Below are positions 61,399 to 64,000 of a stretch of 64,000 nucleotides of DNA, piece after piece. The position numbers and the translations under genes were made by a program. The notes under the pieces are model-generated. The model did no database searches and was not told where the DNA came from. It saw only the letters and a list, made by a program, of their open reading frames with translations. The number at the start of each line of letters is the position of its first letter. Position 1 is the first letter of the stretch. This stretch comes from JAOAGA01 sp964540515. Its GTDB lineage: Bacteria > CALINM01. The stretch is from NCBI GenBank assembly GCA_964540515.1, contig CAZIMS010000007.1, positions 62,001-126,000 of the forward strand. Reading direction: 5' to 3'.

Positions 61399-64000
61399 TT
61401 AAAAAACCTCTTCTTTAGTAAAAATTACTTTTGCTGATTTAAAAAAGCTTATAAAATTTTCATAAAAACTTATTGAAGGTTCTACCCAATACTCCTCAGG
61501 GATCAATATATCCATCTCTTTATTTTCTTTTATGGGGATAGATAAGATAACAGGAACATTTTTAAAACCTTTGTAGGTCTTCAAAAAAGTTTTCATCTCT
61601 TTAATCATCTTTTCATCAATCTCATCCTTCAAAATATTTAATCTTACGCCTCTTATCTCTTTAGCCCAGGCATCTTCAATAGTCATAATTACATTTGCAA
61701 TTATCTTTACTTTATCATCTTCCTTACTTACTACACCTTTTAAATATATAGGTCTATCGCTGAACAAGACATTTTTGTACTTCTCATAGGGTTCGGAGTA
61801 TACTACGACTTCTATATTTCCTGTAAGGTCCTCAAAGCTTATTATTGCCATCTTTTTATTGTTCTTCTTAATCTTTTTCTCTGAAATATTTATAATAGAG
61901 CCAACAATTGAGACAGCTCTGTTATTTTCATAACTATGTATTTTTGACACTGAGGTATCTGAAAGACTATCTATCTGCTCCTTATAATCAAGAAGCGGAT
62001 GACCAGATAGGTAAAAACCTAACACATCTTTCTCAAAGGAAAGTATCTGAGACCTTGAGAGCTCCGGTGCATCAGGAAGTACTAACTTCTCCTCCAAAAG
62101 ATCATCAGAGAAGATGTTTAACATATTTGTTTGGTTTTTTCCCTTTTTCTGTGAAAACTTATCTAGAATAGCCTCATAATGTTCCAAAAATTGTCCTCTA
62201 TGGCCACCCAAGACATCCATAGCACCGCTTTTTATAAGACTTTCAATAACACTTTTGTTAATCTTCCTCACCGATACTCTCTTAAGAAAGTCCAAAAAGT
62301 CTTTGAAATCTCCCTTCTTTCTTTCTTCTAAAATATCTAAAACGGCTGCTCTGCCAACGTTTTTAATGGCTGTTAGCCCAAAGATAATCTTACCATCTTT
62401 ATCAACGGTAAATTTTTCACCACTTTTATTAATATCTGGTGGCAATACCTCTATACTCTTCTTTTTGCATTCATTTATATAAATAACTATCCTTTCACTC
62501 TTATCAATCTCTATATTCATTAGTGAACAGATAAACTCGGCAGGATAATAAGCCTTTAGATAGGCCGTCTGATAGGCTACAAGCGCATAAGCTGCTGAAT
62601 GAGACTTGTTAAAACCATACTCACCAAACTTTTCTATTTTCTCAAATAGTTTCTCTGCCTTAGTACCATCAAAACCTTTGGCTAAGGCCCTTTTTATAAA
62701 CTCCTCTTTAATCTTTGGAAGCTCAGATACCTTTTTTTTACTGATAATCTTCCTTAGATTGTCAGCCTCGCCCTTTGAAAAACCTCCAATGCGAGAGGCT
62801 ATTTGCATTGCCTGTTCCTGATAGACTATGACTCCATAAGTATCGGCTAAGATATCCTCCAACTCTGGAAAATCATAATCCACCTTTTCTTTTCCGTGTT
62901 TTCTTAATATAAAACTTTCTACCATACCGCTTCCTAATGGTCCAGGACGATAAAGTGCGTTCATAGCTATAATCTCATCAAAGACTGTGGGTCTTAATTT
63001 TCTTAAATACTCTTTCATACCACTACTTTCAAGCTGGAATACACCAGTTGTATCCCCCTGAGATAGCAGTTCATAAACTTTTGGATCTTTTAAGTCAAGC
63101 TCATCGAGGTCAATCTTAATCCCCCTGTTTTGATAGACCATCTCAATAGTGTTTTTTATAGCTGTAAGAGTCTTAATACCCAATATATCAAACTTAATAA
63201 GACCTAAATTTTCTATATATTTCATAGGGAACTGGGTTAATCGCTCATCATCATTCTTACCCCTATGTAAAGGCATATACTCAACCAATGGTTTATCGGC
63301 TATAACGATACCTGCTGCATGAACAGAGGTGTGTCTTGGCAGTTTCTCTAAAGCCATTGCAAAATCAATAAGCTCTTTATTTTCAGTGCTGGCTTCATAG
63401 ACCTTTTTAAAGTTTTCTTCATTCTCTAAGGCCAATTGAATAGTTGGGGCATTGCCCATCATCTTGGTAATAAGGTTTGTCTCTTGGAAAGATCTGTTCA
63501 TAGCCCTCGCTACATCTTTAATTACCTGTTTTGCCTTCATAGCGCCAAAGGTAATTATCTGAGCCACCATGTCTTTACCATATTTGTTCTTAATATAGTT
63601 GATTACCTCTTCCCTTCTATCATGACAAAAATCCACATCTACATCAGGCATAGAGGCTCTGTCAACATTAAGAAATCTCTCAAAGAGAAGATTATATTTC
63701 AAAGGGTCAAGGTTAGTAATACCTAAAAAATAGGCTACAAGACTACCTGCAGCAGACCCTCTACCTGGTCCTACGGGGATACCATTCTCTTTAGCATATC
63801 TTATAAAGTCATAGACTATTATAAAATAACTGGAAAAGCCCATTTTTTTTATAATATTTATCTCATAGTCAAGTCTTTCTTCATAATCTTTGACACCATA
63901 CTTACCACCATTCTCTTTCAATAACTTATCTATCTTTTTATTGAAACCCTCTCTTACAAGCTCGGTAAATTTTTTGTCTATCTCTTCATTAGGTATCCCT
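61399..64000 (-). CDS. dnaE: DNA polymerase III alpha subunit (partial, N-terminus outside window)
   Basis: Replicative polymerase, truncated by the window edge; about 866 C-terminal residues are visible. Frame stays open to base 63999 with no true start (the TTG at 63921 is internal). In order: the start of the polymerase palm with GPGRGSAAGSLVAYFLG, catalytic MPDVDVDF, KFDILGIKTL, FNKSHSAAYALVAYQTAYLKAYYP, the helix-hairpin-helix region NVGRAAVLDILEERK, and the OB-fold near the C-terminus (VSIVGSIINISEKK, FEDLTGNIEVVVY). The PHP domain lies outside. It is followed without gap by pheA, an unusual operon partner. Confidence 0.95.
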   Translation of the reverse strand, partial: GIPNEEIDKKFTELVREGFNKKIDKLLKENGGKYGVKDYEERLDYEINIIKKMGFSSYFIIVYDFIRYAKENGIPVGPGRGSAAGSLVAYFLGITNLDPLKYNLLFERFLNVDRASMPDVDVDFCHDRREEVINYIKNKYGKDMVAQIITFGAMKAKQVIKDVARAMNRSFQETNLITKMMGNAPTIQLALENEENFKKVYEASTENKELIDFAMALEKLPRHTSVHAAGIVIADKPLVEYMPLHRGKNDDERLTQFPMKYIENLGLIKFDILGIKTLTAIKNTIEMVYQNRGIKIDLDELDLKDPKVYELLSQGDTTGVFQLESSGMKEYLRKLRPTVFDEIIAMNALYRPGPLGSGMVESFILRKHGKEKVDYDFPELEDILADTYGVIVYQEQAMQIASRIGGFSKGEADNLRKIISKKKVSELPKIKEEFIKRALAKGFDGTKAEKLFEKIEKFGEYGFNKSHSAAYALVAYQTAYLKAYYPAEFICSLMNIEIDKSERIVIYINECKKKSIEVLPPDINKSGEKFTVDKDGKIIFGLTAIKNVGRAAVLDILEERKKGDFKDFLDFLKRVSVRKINKSVIESLIKSGAMDVLGGHRGQFLEHYEAILDKFSQKKGKNQTNMLNIFSDDLLEEKLVLPDAPELSRSQILSFEKDVLGFYLSGHPLLDYKEQIDSLSDTSVSKIHSYENNRAVSIVGSIINISEKKIKKNNKKMAIISFEDLTGNIEVVVYSEPYEKYKNVLFSDRPIYLKGVVSKEDDKVKIIANVIMTIEDAWAKEIRGVRLNILKDEIDEKMIKEMKTFLKTYKGFKNVPVILSIPIKENKEMDILIPEEYWVEPSISFYENFISFFKSAKVIFTKEEVF

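Noticed and set aside
63919..63921. dnaE start at 63921
   Set aside because: This TTG is inside a frame open to the window edge, and the PHP domain is still missing; the gene continues outside.
1..64000. CRISPR array, prophage, insertion sequence or defence island
   Set aside because: No regular direct repeats with spacers, transposase, integrase or known defence genes were seen; the genes are core functions with even base composition.

Overview
The window is 64 kb of AT-rich, very densely coded core chromosome from a Gram-negative bacterium. The Gram-negative assignment rests on envelope genes: lipoproteins with lipoboxes, an OmpA-type peptidoglycan-binding protein, an ExbB/ExbD pair, a heptose kinase for LPS, TatC and MltG. 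Gene content points to an anaerobic or microaerobic lifestyle: a four-subunit 2-oxoacid:ferredoxin oxidoreductase with SucCD, the iron-sulfur type PyrD/PyrK, and several Fe-S proteins. The mix of families (DUF4416, a PurS-PurL fusion with a separate PurQ, receiver-GGDEF proteins, class I-beta DAHP synthase) would suit Deferribacterota or a neighbouring lineage, but that is an inference from gene content; no taxonomic marker was compared. No phage, IS element, CRISPR array or transferred island was seen.

Layout. (1) 1-10630, plus strand: aroE, a response regulator-diguanylate cyclase, a receiver-PAS-GAF protein with a degenerate kinase end, an HU/IHF protein, korDABC, an XRE-cupin regulator, an M24 peptidase, a lytic transglycosylase, a TPR protein and pgsA, tightly packed as one or two operons. 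(2) 10631-15301: an OmpA-like coiled-coil lipoprotein (minus), an exported protein with an EF-hand-like loop (plus), sucCD (minus) and a tRNA-Asp(GUC) gene (plus). (3) 15302-30381, minus: a run of 17 genes from a radical SAM protein, through rimI, pyrK, pyrD, yihY, an exported TPR protein, exbB/exbD, ftsB-like, a membrane GAF-GGDEF protein, a nitrilase homologue without its catalytic Cys, the heptose kinase, DUF4416, yicC, gmk and rpoZ, to relA/spoT. (4) 30454-40977, plus: mnmG, purB, purSL, purQ, purF, pyrE, a lipoprotein and purM. (5) 40986-42238, minus: purN and a HEAT-like protein. (6) 42278-48285, plus: ruvX, mltG, an M42 aminopeptidase, argS, a SPOR protein, tatC, a DUF948 protein and a YtxH protein, ending in a strong terminator. 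(7) 48321-50120, minus: an exported protein, phoH and yjbQ. (8) 50260-51333, plus: an FMN enzyme of the nitronate monooxygenase family. (9) 51359-64000, minus: dnaE (cut by the window edge), pheA, hisC, aroF, tyrA, an OmpR-type regulator with its histidine kinase, xseB, ispA, dxs and tlyA.

How the genes fit together. Region 4 with purN supplies much of purine synthesis (PurF, PurN, PurSL/PurQ, PurM, PurB), and pyrE/pyrD/pyrK supply late pyrimidine steps. aroE, aroF, pheA, tyrA and hisC cover parts of aromatic amino acid synthesis. Kor and SucCD connect 2-oxoglutarate, succinyl-CoA and succinate through ferredoxin, in either the oxidative or the reductive direction. Two GGDEF proteins with intact I-sites indicate c-di-GMP signalling; no EAL or HD-GYP gene is present here.

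No gap exceeds about 220 bases. The largest are 10631-10840 (one inverted repeat), 14998-15218 (tRNA promoter region) and 11954-12123 (two divergent promoters). The window is largely housekeeping. The most unusual points are an mnmG gene with no ATG, GTG or TTG start, the Cys-less nitrilase homologue, a near-perfect palindrome in front of the two-component operon, and an embedded envelope/motor gene block of unknown role.
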